A stretch of 64,000 nt of DNA from Geosiphon pyriformis (Eukaryota; Glomeromycota; Glomeromycetes; Archaeosporales; Geosiphonaceae): positions 316,417 through 380,416 of the forward strand of contig JAAOMT010000776.1 of assembly GCA_016748015.1 (NCBI GenBank). Reading direction: 5' to 3'. Below, one piece after another: positions 12,600-25,686 of this stretch. A program made the position numbers and the translations under genes. Numbering within the stretch: position 1 is the first letter of the stretch; every line of letters starts with the position of its first letter. A model generated the notes under the pieces. The model saw nothing but the letters and a program-made list of their open reading frames with translations. It was not told the DNA's origin and made no database searches.

Positions 12600-14160
12600 A
12601 GACAAAAAAATATAAGATTAAAAATAAAATATTATTATATTATATTATATTAAAACAAAAAAACAATAGAGTAAAAAATTCGTCCAAAATAAGATAAATT
12701 ATTTTATTTTGAAAAAATATTTGAAAATAAAGCATATAAATTACAATTAAAAAACAAAATTTTGATTAAAATAATACATAATAAACAATTATAATTATAT
12801 TATAATAAAATTTTATTAATATCTAATATGCTATAATTAATAAAATTTAGAACTAATTATTATTATTAAAGTCAACATGTTTCAAAAAAAACAATTTAAA
12901 TATTTTTATATAATAAATTATGAACATAAATAAATAATTATATAAAAAAAATTGTAAAAAAAGTAAAAAAAACTTTTAAAAATTCATTAACAATTGTTCA
13001 ATTTAAAAAACTAACAAAAACAACTAAAAAAATCAAAAAAAAACAATCCAATAATATACTATTATTATTATTAAAAACAATAATTAAATATTTAGACATT
13101 ATATATTAACAGATTCAAATAAATATTTAACAAAAAAATAATACAACAAATAGAACATTTTATTAAAAAAATAATATATTGACTATATATAATCTTTTAC
13201 AAATATAATAAAATATTATTATACTTAGTTATAAAAATATTAATAACAAATTAACTAGAAAAAATAATTAACTTATAGTTTAAAAAATTAAAAATAAAAA
13301 TTTTTAATATTATAATAGAAAAAAAAATAATTGAACTTATTTAAAAAAAAATTAGAAGATTTTGCTAAAGCTTAATATTAAAAAGAAAAAAATAATATTA
13401 TTTATAAAATAAAACAAAAATAATAAAATAATATAATAATCAATAGCATAATATAAATTATTAAAGCATATAATATTAAAAATTTTAAAAATACCAGTAA
13501 AAATTCCAAAAATTTTAGTAATAATTCATAAAAATTGTAAAAATTTTAAAAATTTTATATTATAAAGATTTATATATATAGTAAGAATATTAAAAACAAA
13601 AAAAACAAATAAATTAAGTTAAAAACAAATTTAGTTTTTATCTTATTAAATATTTTTTATGATTTATTCCAATAAATTTATTAAATTATATTATATAATT
13701 ACAATTTTATAAATTTATACTTATTTTATTAAAATTTAATTACTTTTATATTAATTTTAATAATATTAACATAATAGTATTAATAATATAAAACAATAGT
13801 TTTTGATTATAACTATTAATAAAATATTAATTTTTTATTTTATTTATTTATTTATTTTTTTTGTTTTGTTTTGTGATTTATTAATTAGTTAAAAAAAAGT
13901 GTTGTGATTATAATATTAAAAATTAATTGATAAAAATACTAAAAAAAAATGTAGAATATAGTCAAAAAAACTAAAATTGCTTACCAAAAAAATAAAAAAC
14001 ACCAAAATAAATTAATTACTATATTAAAAAATTTAAATACTAAGTATTATTTAATATTTATCTTGAATTTTTGTTTATTATACAAAAAACTCTATTACTA
14101 AAACTTTTAAAATTTTAAAATTTTTAAATTAATAAAACTTGAATACCAAGTTATAAAAAA
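12600..14160 (+). repeat. Hypermutated integrase tail, accessory region and LTR1 relic
   Basis: 12,660-12,800 follows copy 1 at 7,120-7,260 base for base in layout (for example the segment from AAAATATTTGAAAATAAAGC onwards). The LTR1 counterpart spans about 13,400-14,160 and retains landmarks such as TATATATAGTAAGAATATTAAAA (13,570-13,592), TTTGTTTATTATACAAAAAACT (14,073-14,094) and TACCAAGTTATA (14,142-14,153). Nearly all remaining differences are to A or T. Confidence 0.65.
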
Positions 14161-15500
14161 TTTAATAATTTTAGAATTTAATTATAACAATAATTATATA
14201 TTTTCTATAATTATAAAATATTAGATTTTAATTAATTATATATGATTTTTTATTATATAATATCAAAAAATCAGAAAAATATAAAAAAATATTTAATAAA
14301 AATTTTTTAATATGTTTATTTATTAATATAAATTAATAATTTATATCTTAAATAATACTATTTTATTAAATTTGAAAAAAACAAATTTTATAACTGTTTT
14401 GAAAAGATAAATAAATTTTTTTTTAATAATTTTTTTTTAATTTATATGTATATTTATATATTTTAAATTATTATTTATTATATATTTATTTTTATAGTTA
14501 TTTTATTGTCTAGTTTAAACTTAATTTAAATATAAATATAAATGAAATAATTTATTAAAATTTTAAGAAAATAAAGATTTTTAAAATCTATTTATTTAAA
14601 AAAAATTTTTTTATTTGTTTTAAGAATTTTTTTTAATTGTTAATAAATTAATATTTAATACATAAAACTTTACTTAAACACAATTTTTTTTATAAAAGCT
14701 AAAGCAAAAATTTTTGTTTTTTTAAATATACAAAAAAAACAAGAATATTATAATTACTTAAAATATTAAAATTAAACTGCTTAATAGTCTTTTTCAACAA
14801 AAAACTAGATACAAGTATTTTAAATAATTGTATTATTTATAAATTAAAAAATATTTACATCTTTATTAACAATAAAACCAATTTTTTTAACATAATATTT
14901 TCTTTTATTTTTAATATTTAATATTATTATAAATATTATTAACTTTATTAATATAAGATATAAATTTAAAAGTCATGTTAAACTTGATTATTTTTATATT
15001 CAATATATTAATAAATAAATTTACTATTAATATTTTAATATTAAGCTTTCTGGTTTTTTGTTTATTTTATCAAAAATAGACTTAAAAATATCTTTTTATT
15101 ATTATTATTAATAACAGAAATGCTTATTGTATTTAATTTTATAAATAAAGATGTATTAAAAAAAATAGCTTAAAAAATTGAAAAAAATAAAGTGTTAAGA
15201 TATTTTTTTTGTTTTTTTTGATTAAAAAATTATTAAATTTTATATTTATAATATTATAAATTTTATTTTTATTAATTAAATTAATTTTAATTTGCAAGTT
15301 TAAAATAAAAAATATTAAAACTTTTAAAAACAATAATTTTTTTGAAATTAACAATAATAAAAATTCAATTTCATTAAAACCATATTTTTCATTAATACTT
15401 ATTGCATATCACAAATAAAATATTAAATTGTGACATAAAAATCTTGTAAAAGATTAATATTTTAAAATTAAAAAATTTTATACAGAAAGTAAATTTTCAA

Positions 15501-15872
15501 AATTCACTAATAAGTCCACATATATTAAAAAAATGTTTTGTGGTTTGAATCTAATTGAAAATCAAAAAAGCCATTTGCCCTAACATTAAAAATAACCCAT
15601 GTTAAGCCAAGCCAAAAACAATACATATTGGTAGCTTTCGCCTTAAAAATCAACCAAAAATTCCCAACCAAACAATTAAATTAAAACACAAACTCCAATT
15701 ATTCAAATGGAAACGCCCATGGCTTGAGCATACATTTGTAAAGCTTTCAAAATATGATCAGTATCGGTGGAAAATGCGTCTCCAAGCATCTTGGCATACC
15801 GCCCAACTTTATTTAGATAAAGTGTTGATATTGCATTCTATTAAATGTTATGTAAGTTAGAGAACAAAGGTT
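15501..15872. other. 3' flank of the adenylate cyclase gene
   Basis: Normal composition returns here. The stretch lies downstream of the CYR1 stop codon (gene on the minus strand) and presumably contains its 3' UTR and polyadenylation region. No gene or RNA seen. Confidence 0.5.
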
Positions 15873-18800
15873 TTACGTTGATTTAATGTCTTCTTCATAA
15901 TAATTTACAGTTACCTCAATTCGCGTAATTAAACTTTCAGTGATTCTCAGCAATTCCTCGTCATCAGCATTATCCTTAACATGAAAGGTCAATAGGCCGG
16001 TTAAATAATCGGTCCTGGAGTTTCGTGAGCTACGAGTTTTTACATTTCCAGATGCAACACGTTCCAATCGTAGACACAAATAACCAAGTGTACGCACTGA
16101 TGACGGATCGAGGATTTGAGTTGATGGTTCATATATTTTCTGTGATTATAATAAGCGTGAGTAATAGAAATTTTTTCAAAAATGATTTTTTTATAGTGAT
16201 AAGATTTACTTCTGGTATGACCGAATTACGTTGTTTCATTTTCGCTTGATCTTCTTCCAATCGACCTTTCAAAGCCTCTGGATAAACCTTGAAAAGAAAA
16301 GACGAATGAAATTTGAGACCATAAAATCCTCGGTCAATTTTTAATTTAATTAACACTCACCAGCGACAATTCTTCTGGGTTCTCCAAGCCTTTTAACTTG
16401 GTCTCACCAATCTTTTTTACTACAAATCCCATTTTTCGCAAAGACAAAACAGTTTTATCACCTCCAATTGTCCCACTATTAGGATGTCCGCCATTAGGTG
16501 TAATTGCACGTCCATTGTTGATTTCAATGGCTACTGCTGCTGCTGCTGCTGCTGCTGCTAGAGCTGCATCACCATCTGGCTCTTGGCTGTTCTTTCTGCC
16601 AGCCAAAAGCGTAGAATCATGTTCCATTATGATATCTAACAACCCAATTTCACTTTCCACATCGGCGCTCACACATATTTGGCCCCCATCAGCCGCATTG
16701 CAGATTCTTGCAGCCCGATTGACCATTGGTCCAAAATAGTCCATTCTCCTAGTGATCGGATCAATCTCACATACGGGCGAACCCCAATGTATCCCCATAC
16801 GAACACTGAGACCACGATATATTAGTTCGGATTCATGACCACCATACACCTCTTTGCCATCATTTGAAACTAAAACTTCAGTGGGCCAATCAGCTTGCAA
16901 CAATTGTAATTGGACGGTAAAACACCATAGCAACGCTGCTGCTACAGTTGGGAAAGAAACCATGAAAGCATCACCTTCAGTCTTTACTTCATAACCACCG
17001 ATATTACGTAATTGCCGCCTCATAATCGAGTTATGTTGTTTGATCGCATGCCTCATTGCGGTCGGTATAGTTTCCCATAGAAATGTGGAATTTTTTATAT
17101 CAGTGAAAACGAGTGCAATTTGTCCTGTAGGGGGTGGAATCTCCTTTTGTAATCGAGCAATGGTAGAATCACTTGGCATCTCTTCTTTGCCTCTTCCACG
17201 TCTTCCTCGACCATAATACACGGTTGCCCCAACATCAATTCCCATTCCGTCAATCTTTTTACCCTCCCATCTTCGCGTCCGTCGATCAAATATATCTTCA
17301 ACTCCAATAATCATCACCATGATATTGTCTTCAGCACCGTGCGCTATGGCGAAATCTCGAAGTTTTTGAGCTGCACGCATTAAGTCTTCACGTTCGGTTT
17401 TCGCAATATCGACCGCTGTTTGATATGATAATCGATCCCATAAACCACGTGTCGCTATTATCACGAATTCAACTTGTTCCTCGAGATGTACAACTCTAAC
17501 TGTAGGGTTCGCGTTCACAAAAGGCATTAAATGAAAATGACCGAATGATCGCGTGACCTTCAATTCTCCATTCACAAGACCATCAGGTGAAATGAAACCA
17601 CCGGATTTTCGAATTCTTGATATTTCCGCAGATTCCATTGGGGAATGTTTTTTAGCAATCGGTGATGCATCACCACCATTACGCGATATGACAGCCACAA
17701 TATCACCAACATTTGCTACATACAATGTAGTCCCTTTAATGTAAACTACTAATCCAGAGGCTCCCGATTTGTTATCATCAATACCAAGTGAAAAACCAGC
17801 ATCACTTTCACGAGTAAATTCCACTTCTAAATTAGAGTTGAATACTTTGGCTCCAAGCTCTTTATTCAAGCTTAGAAACGAACGACGCAATGCGTCTTCA
17901 ATCGTGCCATCTTCTTTTAGTTTATCGAGCTCGGAGGTGAAATGAAATGGGAACCAGTCATGCAAATATTTCGTCACTCGACCTCCTTGATATGATCCCA
18001 CTCTACTATCAAAAATACCAAACAGGCATTCATCATCTCGATTTCGGAATTTCGGTATTACTGCCTCCCAGGTTGAAAGATGTTCCAATTGGCCTAAGGT
18101 GTCAGCCATGCCGTATGCCATTGAGTTGACTTCTGATCCAGAAGTACGAACACGTCGGTCATCAGCTTCATCGGGAACTGTGAGGTTTAACAAAGTCACG
18201 TCCATCAAACCCAATACGCGTAATTTTGACAATGAGTCAAAAGCAGCAAGATTTCGTTCACGAATAGTTTTCGCCTCATGCAAGTGTATCGGTTTGATTT
18301 CGAAGCGTTTATTACCAGATAAATTTAGATATTTCAACTCAATGTTCCAATTCCTAGAAATAGTCAAAACATAAAGAAGAATGATTTTCAATTCCATTTA
18401 ATGTAAATTTAAGCTGTTGTGGAAACACTCACCAATTCCAATCGAATTGCCAATTAGCAATATTATATTTTAAAGCATTGCTTCCCACGTCCAACACCAA
18501 CAACTTTCTTATCTTGCTCAATTCGGCAGGTAACGTTTGCAACTTATTTCCATTCACATGTAGAACCCGTAAGCTCGTTAACGCGTCGATTTCATCAGGT
18601 AAAGCACCAAATTCATTACCACTCAAGTATAATTCCATCAAATGTGAACTAATGACACTACCGCGTGGAACTTCATCCAAATCATTGAAGGAAAGATTTA
18701 GTATGCGAAGTTCTGTGAATACCGAGATAACGGCAAAAATATCATTTCGTAACTGATTATCGCCGAGGTATAGGGCGCGTAATGATTGTGCAAGTGGTGG

Positions 18801-21800
18801 AACAAGGGATGCTTGTGAACGTGTAGATAGCGTTGGTGATGTGTCCCCAGGACCATTACTTAAAAAGGCAGGTGGTATTGGTCCAGTGGAGGGTGACGTT
18901 GATGGGGGGGCTGGTGATGATGGTGATATTGATGGTGTGGCCGAAGAAGAATAAGGAGGGGGAAAATGCTCTAATAAATTACTGCTTGCATTAATTGTGA
19001 CTAAATTTTGACAAAGCCAGAGTTCTTTTGGTAATGTTGAGATATTATTATTGTGCACATCCAATGACCTTAGTGAGGTCAATCTTCCGATTTCCTGTGG
19101 TAACTCCGTTAAGAGATTATTCGTACAATTGAAATGGGTGAGTTGTTGTAATGCACTAATTGTATTAGGAATTGAAACTAGTTGATTGTAACATAAATCT
19201 AGTCGTTCTAACGACAACAAATGTTCAAATAATGGATCAGGAAGAGTGGTAAGCTTTGAAAGAGTTAAAGAAAGATGAGTTAAAGTCCGACTTGTTCCCG
19301 ACAACGAGAATTGTGTAAGATGATTTTGAGAAAGTTGAATTTCTTTAAAAGAATTTGTCGTGATGTTAACTATACTGACATTGTTGGATTCTAGAAATAA
19401 ATATTCTAAATTTTGACATTCAGTCAATATTTCAATGTTTTGTATTTCATTATGAGAAAGATTAAGGTGACGAAGTTTTCCGAGCTTTCCAAATGATGAC
19501 GGAAGGGCACCAGTGATTTTATTCCCAATTGCGATAAACCTCTCAAGAAAGATCAAATTTTCAATCTCTTGCGGTAAAGTAACAATGTGATTAAATGATA
19601 TATCGAGTTCTTCTAGTTTGATAAGCTCACATATTATTAGAGGGAAAGTGGTAAAATCATTGTTGGAGATATTTAATGAGGAAAGAGAACTCATTCGGGC
19701 AAAATGTTGTGGTAATTTTTGGAGTTGATTGTTGCCCAACTGAAGATTTTCCAATCCAGTAATTGAGTCTAGCCGTGCATGTTCAAGCTCTCGTAGCCGA
19801 TTAGATGAGAGATTAAGTTTTGATAGCAACTGGGCAACGCGAACGGATTGTGGGACGCGATCAAGATCATTTTGTGAAAGGTATAATTCGCGTAGTTGTT
19901 CACAGGATTGAATGAAATCTGTTGGAAGATCGAGCATAAGATTCTGCGATATGTCTAAAGATCGAATGGCAAATGCGTAACGATATAGGAAAATTGGAAT
20001 TGTTTGAAGGTTTCTCGCTTTTAGATCAACCTGTTTGAAAGAAATTAAAGTTTCTTCTTTCTGCGTGATATGAAAAATTGGCGAGTTTATCCAATTTAGA
20101 AATGATTTATATTTTTACCGAAATTTCAAATAAATGTTAATGACCCCAAAGACAGTGAAAATAGTCAATTCTTACTTCGAATCTTGTGGGCACGGTTGCT
20201 TCTCTGAACGTAAATCGCATCAAGTAACTGTTATCCTCCCTTCCGAGATCTTCCAGTTTGTCATTTTTTGCATAGCCAGCTTGCTCAAGCCATTTTTTCT
20301 GCAATAAAAGAGGCCGTTCTTGAGGTGCTAAAACGCGTTCTATGATTTTGAATAGAAAGAAGTGAGAATCTGGATGGAAAAACAATTTATAATATGCATA
20401 GACTAGCTTTTACGGTTACCAACTTACCCAAATTGTGTCTCTTGACATATAAACTGTACTTTGATATATCTTGAATAAAGAACTTTTTACTCAACATGTG
20501 ACACAATTCAGATGTTGTAGTATTGAGGTCGCAATTTACGGTACCAAATGTAGCATCCGGGCGAAAAATTCGGATACAGAACTGTGTTTATTTTTGATGA
20601 AGAATAATATAAAGAAGATAAGCACATCATTTTAAGCACTGTGGGCATAATCAGAGCGGGAAAGAGAATAATTTTATCATTTAAGATTGAATCAAATGAA
20701 ATTTTGACTCGAGATTTTTCATGTAAAATGGTTGAATAAGTGGAAATTTGAAATTGGGATCTTTGAACCAATAAAACTTTTGAAATAAGTGGATCAAAAA
20801 AATCCTGATTACCAATCGTTTACTATGTTCCAATTTTTCTGCGTCCTCGAAGAAATCTTCCCCTTCCTCATCAAAATGCTGATCATCTGATCCTGGCTTC
20901 AAAACAGCCCACGATTCTGGAGGAGCCCATCCCTCATTTCCGCCTACGTGTGAAAATTCTCGACAGTCAGCGTTAAATAATGTGGTGTCTTTCGAATAGT
21001 CGTCGTGGGAACCGTTTAATATTGACGCGGCATCATGATGTTCATAATTTACAATGCCATTCATGTCTTTCAAGTCCAAATCCACTTTTAACACAAGAGA
21101 TATATTGAAAAAAAGGAGTTTTTGACAGATTTAATTGAAGACATATTTGGATGAGAAAATCAAATAAGATTTTGCGAGGAACGATAACACTACAGGCAAG
21201 GCCATCTAAAGCATTACCCTGGATTAAGGTTCAATATCATGAAATGAAGAGTGTTTAGGGATTATGAATGATTCACAGTGTAAATATACAAGATGACATT
21301 GAGTATGGGCGAGAAAAATAATTTTTGACAAGATGAAATAGAATAATATTTACAAACCTTTTTTCCTTTGAAAGAATCTTTTCTTTTCATACTCACTTTT
21401 ACCCAATGATGATGATGATCATTTTTGGAGGTTGACCGATTACTGGAAGTATTTCCAGAATATGAACCAAAAGGATCATCTCGTTCGTAGGTAGGTGTGT
21501 GAATTGAGGTGCCATGTCGCGTTGAATCTGAATCTGAATTTTTTCGAGAGGAAGCTAAAAAAATTTCAATTTAAATAATAGAAGACTTTAAAAAAATATC
21601 AAAGAATCAAATAAATTTTTCATTCTTTACACCCCTCTTACCACTGTAAAGACATACGTATAATAGCATATATCGATAACACGCATACAAACATGCGCAT
21701 GTATGCTAACATAAATGTATGCGCGTGATTATTTCGCTAAAAACCCATCCCACTTGAAAAATTGGATCGACTACCTACCTTCAGATATTTTTTCATTATC

Positions 21801-22958
21801 CTTCGACTTCTTTCGGCCAAATCTAGAGAAAATTGTCTTCTTTTCTTTGACAGGGGGTATATTACTGACCAAAGTGGAAGAGCTCAAATTATCTATCGTT
21901 AATTGAAAATGATCACTATCCGAGCTTTTCGTTCTCCTATGAATTCCACCTTTATGATGCAATGGTCGAGAATCGACGCTACTTGATATTGTATTGACTA
22001 TTCCCTTACGAGGATCCACGAGGGTGTCAGTTGATTCGTAGGCAAAAGGGGCTATTTCCAATGGTGGTCTAGAATATTCGTAGCCTGTTGTCATACTATT
22101 GTTGTTGTCGCTGTTACTGCTGCTATCATTTGGATGAAAAGAATCAAAAGACTTTCTTCGAGGTTCATCGATTTCTGGTAAAGCTAACCCAGATTTCACA
22201 TTTCCAGCCGACAATTTTCTTGCGTGTCCACGTGAATGTCCACGCGCTTTTTCTACGTTCCCAATTCCACCCGGACTCACACTCCTTCCACCACTATTAT
22301 TATTATTATTATTATTATTACTATTATTATTCGATGACCTTGTATTCGAGTTATTTTCTGATTGGCCTCCATTATCAAAATTTGGAGAAGCAGGTCGTGA
22401 AGTACTTGTCCCAAAAAATATTGATAAAAATGATAAGTCTTTTTCATCACGAGATTTTTTTCGTTTCGTATGGCTAGAGCCTCCTGTTGGGGAGGGAATT
22501 GGTGTGTACAAGGGTGAAGGTGAACGTTGTGGTGGTTCCAATTCTGAAGATCGCAGAGACCCACCAAGTCTCGGTGGAACTTTGTTGGGTTTCAGTTTTG
22601 TTTGTGAGGAAGCAAACTGAAAGTTGTCTAGACCGTCCATTTTAAGATAAATTGCAGACCTTTGGTTGTTGTGTAGAGTTGTGACAGACTCTTTTCGTGG
22701 CATTGGAGCGTGAACTGACAAAGGGAGTGGTTCCCAGCCAGAATTTGTTGTAGAAGAGGTACTTGAAGCCAAGGAAGATTTGCGATCTTGTATGGGAAAG
22801 GGAGGAGAAAGAGGCACAGGGTTGCTTAAGGAACGTACAGGAGCTGGAGGAATATTTAGGGGTTGAAAGTTTGGACTAGCGCGTCCTTGATGCGAGTTCC
22901 ATATATCACCCAACAGTTGTTCGTTGATGAGTTCTTTTTGACGCTTCGTTTTTGACAT
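15873..22958 (-). CDS. CYR1: Adenylate cyclase (fungal CYR1 type)
   Basis: Makes cAMP from ATP for the Ras/G-alpha-PKA pathway at the plasma membrane. Ten exons by GT-AG: 22,958-21,779; 21,554-21,397; a tentative 25-nt micro-exon 21,218-21,194; 21,084-20,813; 20,581-20,428; 20,369-20,176; 20,030-18,433; 18,353-16,361; 16,287-16,210; 16,139-15,873. Phases close to 1,972 aa. Order: disordered Ser/Asn-rich N-terminus (1 to ~450); conserved EGWAPPESWAVLKPG segment (~500); Ras-association domain (~546-660); leucine-rich repeats (~662-1,210); PP2C-like domain (~1,270-1,550); class III cyclase domain (~1,605-1,790) with FTDIKNST, KTEGDAF and DYFGPMVNRAARI, carrying the metal-binding, purine-specifying and transition-state residues; then a poly-Ala insert and conserved tail. 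The PP2C part lacks key Asp residues (DSR for DGH; TRGLWD for SDGLWD), so it is probably not a phosphatase. The start ATG is the first Met of the long first exon. Confidence 0.93.
16530..16575 (-). repeat. CTG/GCA trinucleotide run (poly-Ala) in CYR1
   Basis: GCT-type triplet run coding for about ten Ala in a low-complexity insert between the cyclase catalytic core and the conserved C-terminal KGLENPEELSLVYP block. Likely length-variable between strains; its position outside the catalytic motifs suggests tolerance. Confidence 0.8.
22295..22330 (-). repeat. AAT/ATT trinucleotide run (poly-Asn) in CYR1 N-terminus
   Basis: Run of ATT triplets on the plus strand, read as poly-Asn in the disordered N-terminal region of adenylate cyclase. 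Confidence 0.8.
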
Positions 22959-25686
22959 TAATATTATTTATTAAATGATTAGTATGATAATTAGGGTAAA
23001 AATCGTAAGAGAAAAAAAAGTGAAGGGAAACACAGTGACTAAACTTTTTTGTTATTGAGTTGTTTTAGGTCAAGTCACAATAGTTAGAGTGCGATGAAAT
23101 GCAAAAATATGAAAAGCAGTAAAAAAGTAGGATTTGAGAAAATACCGAATTTAGGGTGAATTGAATGAAAAAGAAGCATTTGTGTACCTTGTTTGTCACC
23201 CGTCAAAAATGCATACTGTAGCTATTCTAAATATCTGTATTTAAATAATTATACAATTATATTTTATCAGTTATACCAAATTCTTTTAACATCCATCAAA
23301 AGTTATCATTATCTATTATCAAATCATAATTATAATATGATAGTGATTTGATAAGTATATTAGGCAAACATAAGATCGAGAACTGATCCGAAGGAAAAAA
23401 TTGAGAGTATTGTAATAATTTTTAATGATATTGTTAGAAGATTCGGGATGAAATGGATGAATCATAAATTGTTGGTATTGGTGGGGGTGGATGGGAGGGG
23501 GGATGGATGTGGATATGGATATGGATGTGGATGTAGCTTATAACTTATAAAATTTGAAATCGCGAAAATAAATGAGGATGATGTAAAGAAGGTGAAAATC
23601 AAGGAAAAACCGCCGTTGATTGAATGTTCTATCAATCTCAAATGTTAAATTCTCCAGCAAGACCTCAAAAAATATTTTTTAAATTTAAATTCAAAATAAA
23701 GATTTTCACGGAAAATTAAACAATAAATTTGGTTCCTGTAATCTCCTGCGTTTACTTCATAATCATTTCCTCGAGTTCCCGCCTCAAATTCTGAGATTTC
23801 TTTAAATATCCTCACTAATGATCTAAAACCAATCGAAAGTAGATTATAATAACTCCTTTTGATACTATTTCTGAAGCAATATAGCTATTAAGGGAAAAAA
23901 ATTTTGAATCATTATATCTGATCAGACAAAATTGTTAAGTCTAATCACAAACCCCGATTTTTTGTACAATAATTCAAAATTGGACGAAATTACGATGAAT
24001 TTTTTGATACTATACAAATGTATCATGCAGGTTATTTCTCAAATGCATATCAGAAATTCTTAATAATTAACCCCAGACGAGAAGCTGAAAAAGATCTTCT
24101 ATATTTTGATTGGATAATCATTTAGCATGATGCATTGTCGAAGAGGAAAAGAGCTAAATAATATGGTGTAAATAGAGTTTAAAGAAAAGACTTTTTACAC
24201 AATAGGTTTATCCAAAAACAGAGGATTATATTGTTTGTAAAATAATCGGTTTTTTGCCACTGCTGCTGCTGCTCTTGAAAAAATTAAGGAGGGTGAGAAA
24301 AAATTCAATCCCAGGCTTTACTAACAGGCTATGTTCAATCATAAATTTGGATAATTTCGGCGTAGATTCACAAGAAAAAGATTTTACAATTGGTGTTTGA
24401 GCTAAATTCTCAAGGAAGATTATTTGGATTTACAGTGTATGTTTTTTACAAAGTGGATCATCAAAATAAATTTAATGCAAAACAAGAACAAAACCAGAAA
24501 TTGTCATCTGGTCTATATGCTAGGCAATTTAGGATGGGGTTTTTCACGAGGAGGTGCAGGATGTGATGAGTATCTAGTTCATTTACCAATAAGTGGTGAT
24601 CAGTTCATGAGAAAATTGAGTACTTTTTTATTAACTTTGACGCTTTCAAAATATATAATTTTTCGGAAAATTATCACTCTTTTGATCCCCCTTGAACATG
24701 AACACAAAATGGTTATATGAAAGATAATGTTCTCATGCAGGGTGTCAGGAAATATTTTCTTCAGAGAAAAATAAGTTATAGAATCTTTTATGTTCACTTG
24801 AATATTAATTGCACCCATTTTTCTTTCTTTGCATTAAATCTTGTTTCATCTTAAACCCATCATCGAATATTGATATCTTTGATTTTTTTCTCTTCACGCT
24901 TCTTTTTTCAATAATTATTCTCTTTTGTCCTGCAATATCACTTCTAGGGGTATTATCATCATTTCTGGCCACATATCTTTGTTTCTGGTAGTTGCAGAGG
25001 CCTTGAATAAAAACAGTTTGTTTTCTTCATGAGCTGTACCAATTTGTTTACTGAATCAATTCTTTTTTTAAATATTAACCTTTGTTGAATGAACCTTCTT
25101 AAGCGGTGTAGTTATACCAGCTATTTTAATAAGGATAAAGTCTATAAGGGTTGAGCCAAAGATATTATTGTGAAAAAGACTTCTAAACTGATTTATTTTA
25201 TTCAGTTCTATTCTTCTTTAAAAGTGGTAAAAAAGTTGAGAAAAATAAATTATGAAACGATTTGGTTATAACATAGTAGTGAGTCAAATTTTCAGGCAAC
25301 GAGGGTAAAAATGATGAACTCGATTTTCTTGGGTAATCTTTGGGTTTTGAAAGGAAAGAATTCCGAAGGGGTTAAACTTGTATTTAATTTAGCAAAACTA
25401 AAAACCCCCCTCCCCCTACCTCCTTATCGATGATAAGCAACCAGGAAAATACAAGATTTGCAGAAGTTTAATGAATTCTATGTCCTGTCATTTTGATTTG
25501 TGCTTTACTGTTTCCAAAATTTTTTCAAAAAGTTGAAAGTCTCACAAGTCCCCAAAACCACTTATCAAGTTCGGCCATCAAAATGGGGTTGTTAAAACTC
25601 TAAGAAAAAATAAATAATTCTTACCCTGCAAGATTTTATAAAGTTCCACTGAAAAACGATCAAAGATGAATCCCCAATCAGCGTTA
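22959..25686. other. Intergenic region between CYR1 start and coatomer zeta end
   Basis: 2.7 kb with ordinary island composition. It should contain the CYR1 promoter and 5' leader (near 22,960-23,300) and the 3' end of the coatomer gene. I find no convincing exon: the longest open stretch (24,424-24,720, plus strand) has no recognisable domain and no splice context. A GGATGT/GGATAT repeat lies at 23,497-23,535. Confidence 0.5.
23490..23535. repeat. GGATGT/GGATAT hexanucleotide repeat
   Basis: G-rich imperfect tandem hexamer about 540 bp upstream of the CYR1 start codon; by position it could lie in the promoter region. Confidence 0.75.

Larger units (their letters stand above)
10560..15500. 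other. Hypermutated, extremely AT-rich tract of relic retroelements (left of gene island)
   Basis: Composition drops abruptly after about 10,560 and recovers at about 15,500. Individual 60-base lines hold only 1-5 G or C (for example 14,281-14,340 has one; 13,681-13,740 has two). Despite this, parts align with less mutated elements in this window: about 10,580-11,470 with the LTR3/leader of copies B and C, and about 12,600-14,160 with the pol end and LTR1 of copy 1. 11,480-12,440 and 14,170-15,480 hold nothing I can identify. Open frames here are composition artefacts. Confidence 0.75.

Noticed and set aside
10560-15500. Mitochondrial or centromeric origin of the AT-rich tract
   Set aside because: Recognisable LTR1 and LTR3 sequences run through it, so it is mutated transposon DNA.
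22088-22477. 129-codon plus-strand ORF
   Set aside because: Antisense shadow of the CYR1 N-terminal exon; Tyr-rich because of the AAT repeat.
24424-24720. 98-codon ORF between CYR1 and coatomer zeta
   Set aside because: No domain, no splice context, overlapped by an equally long open frame on the other strand.
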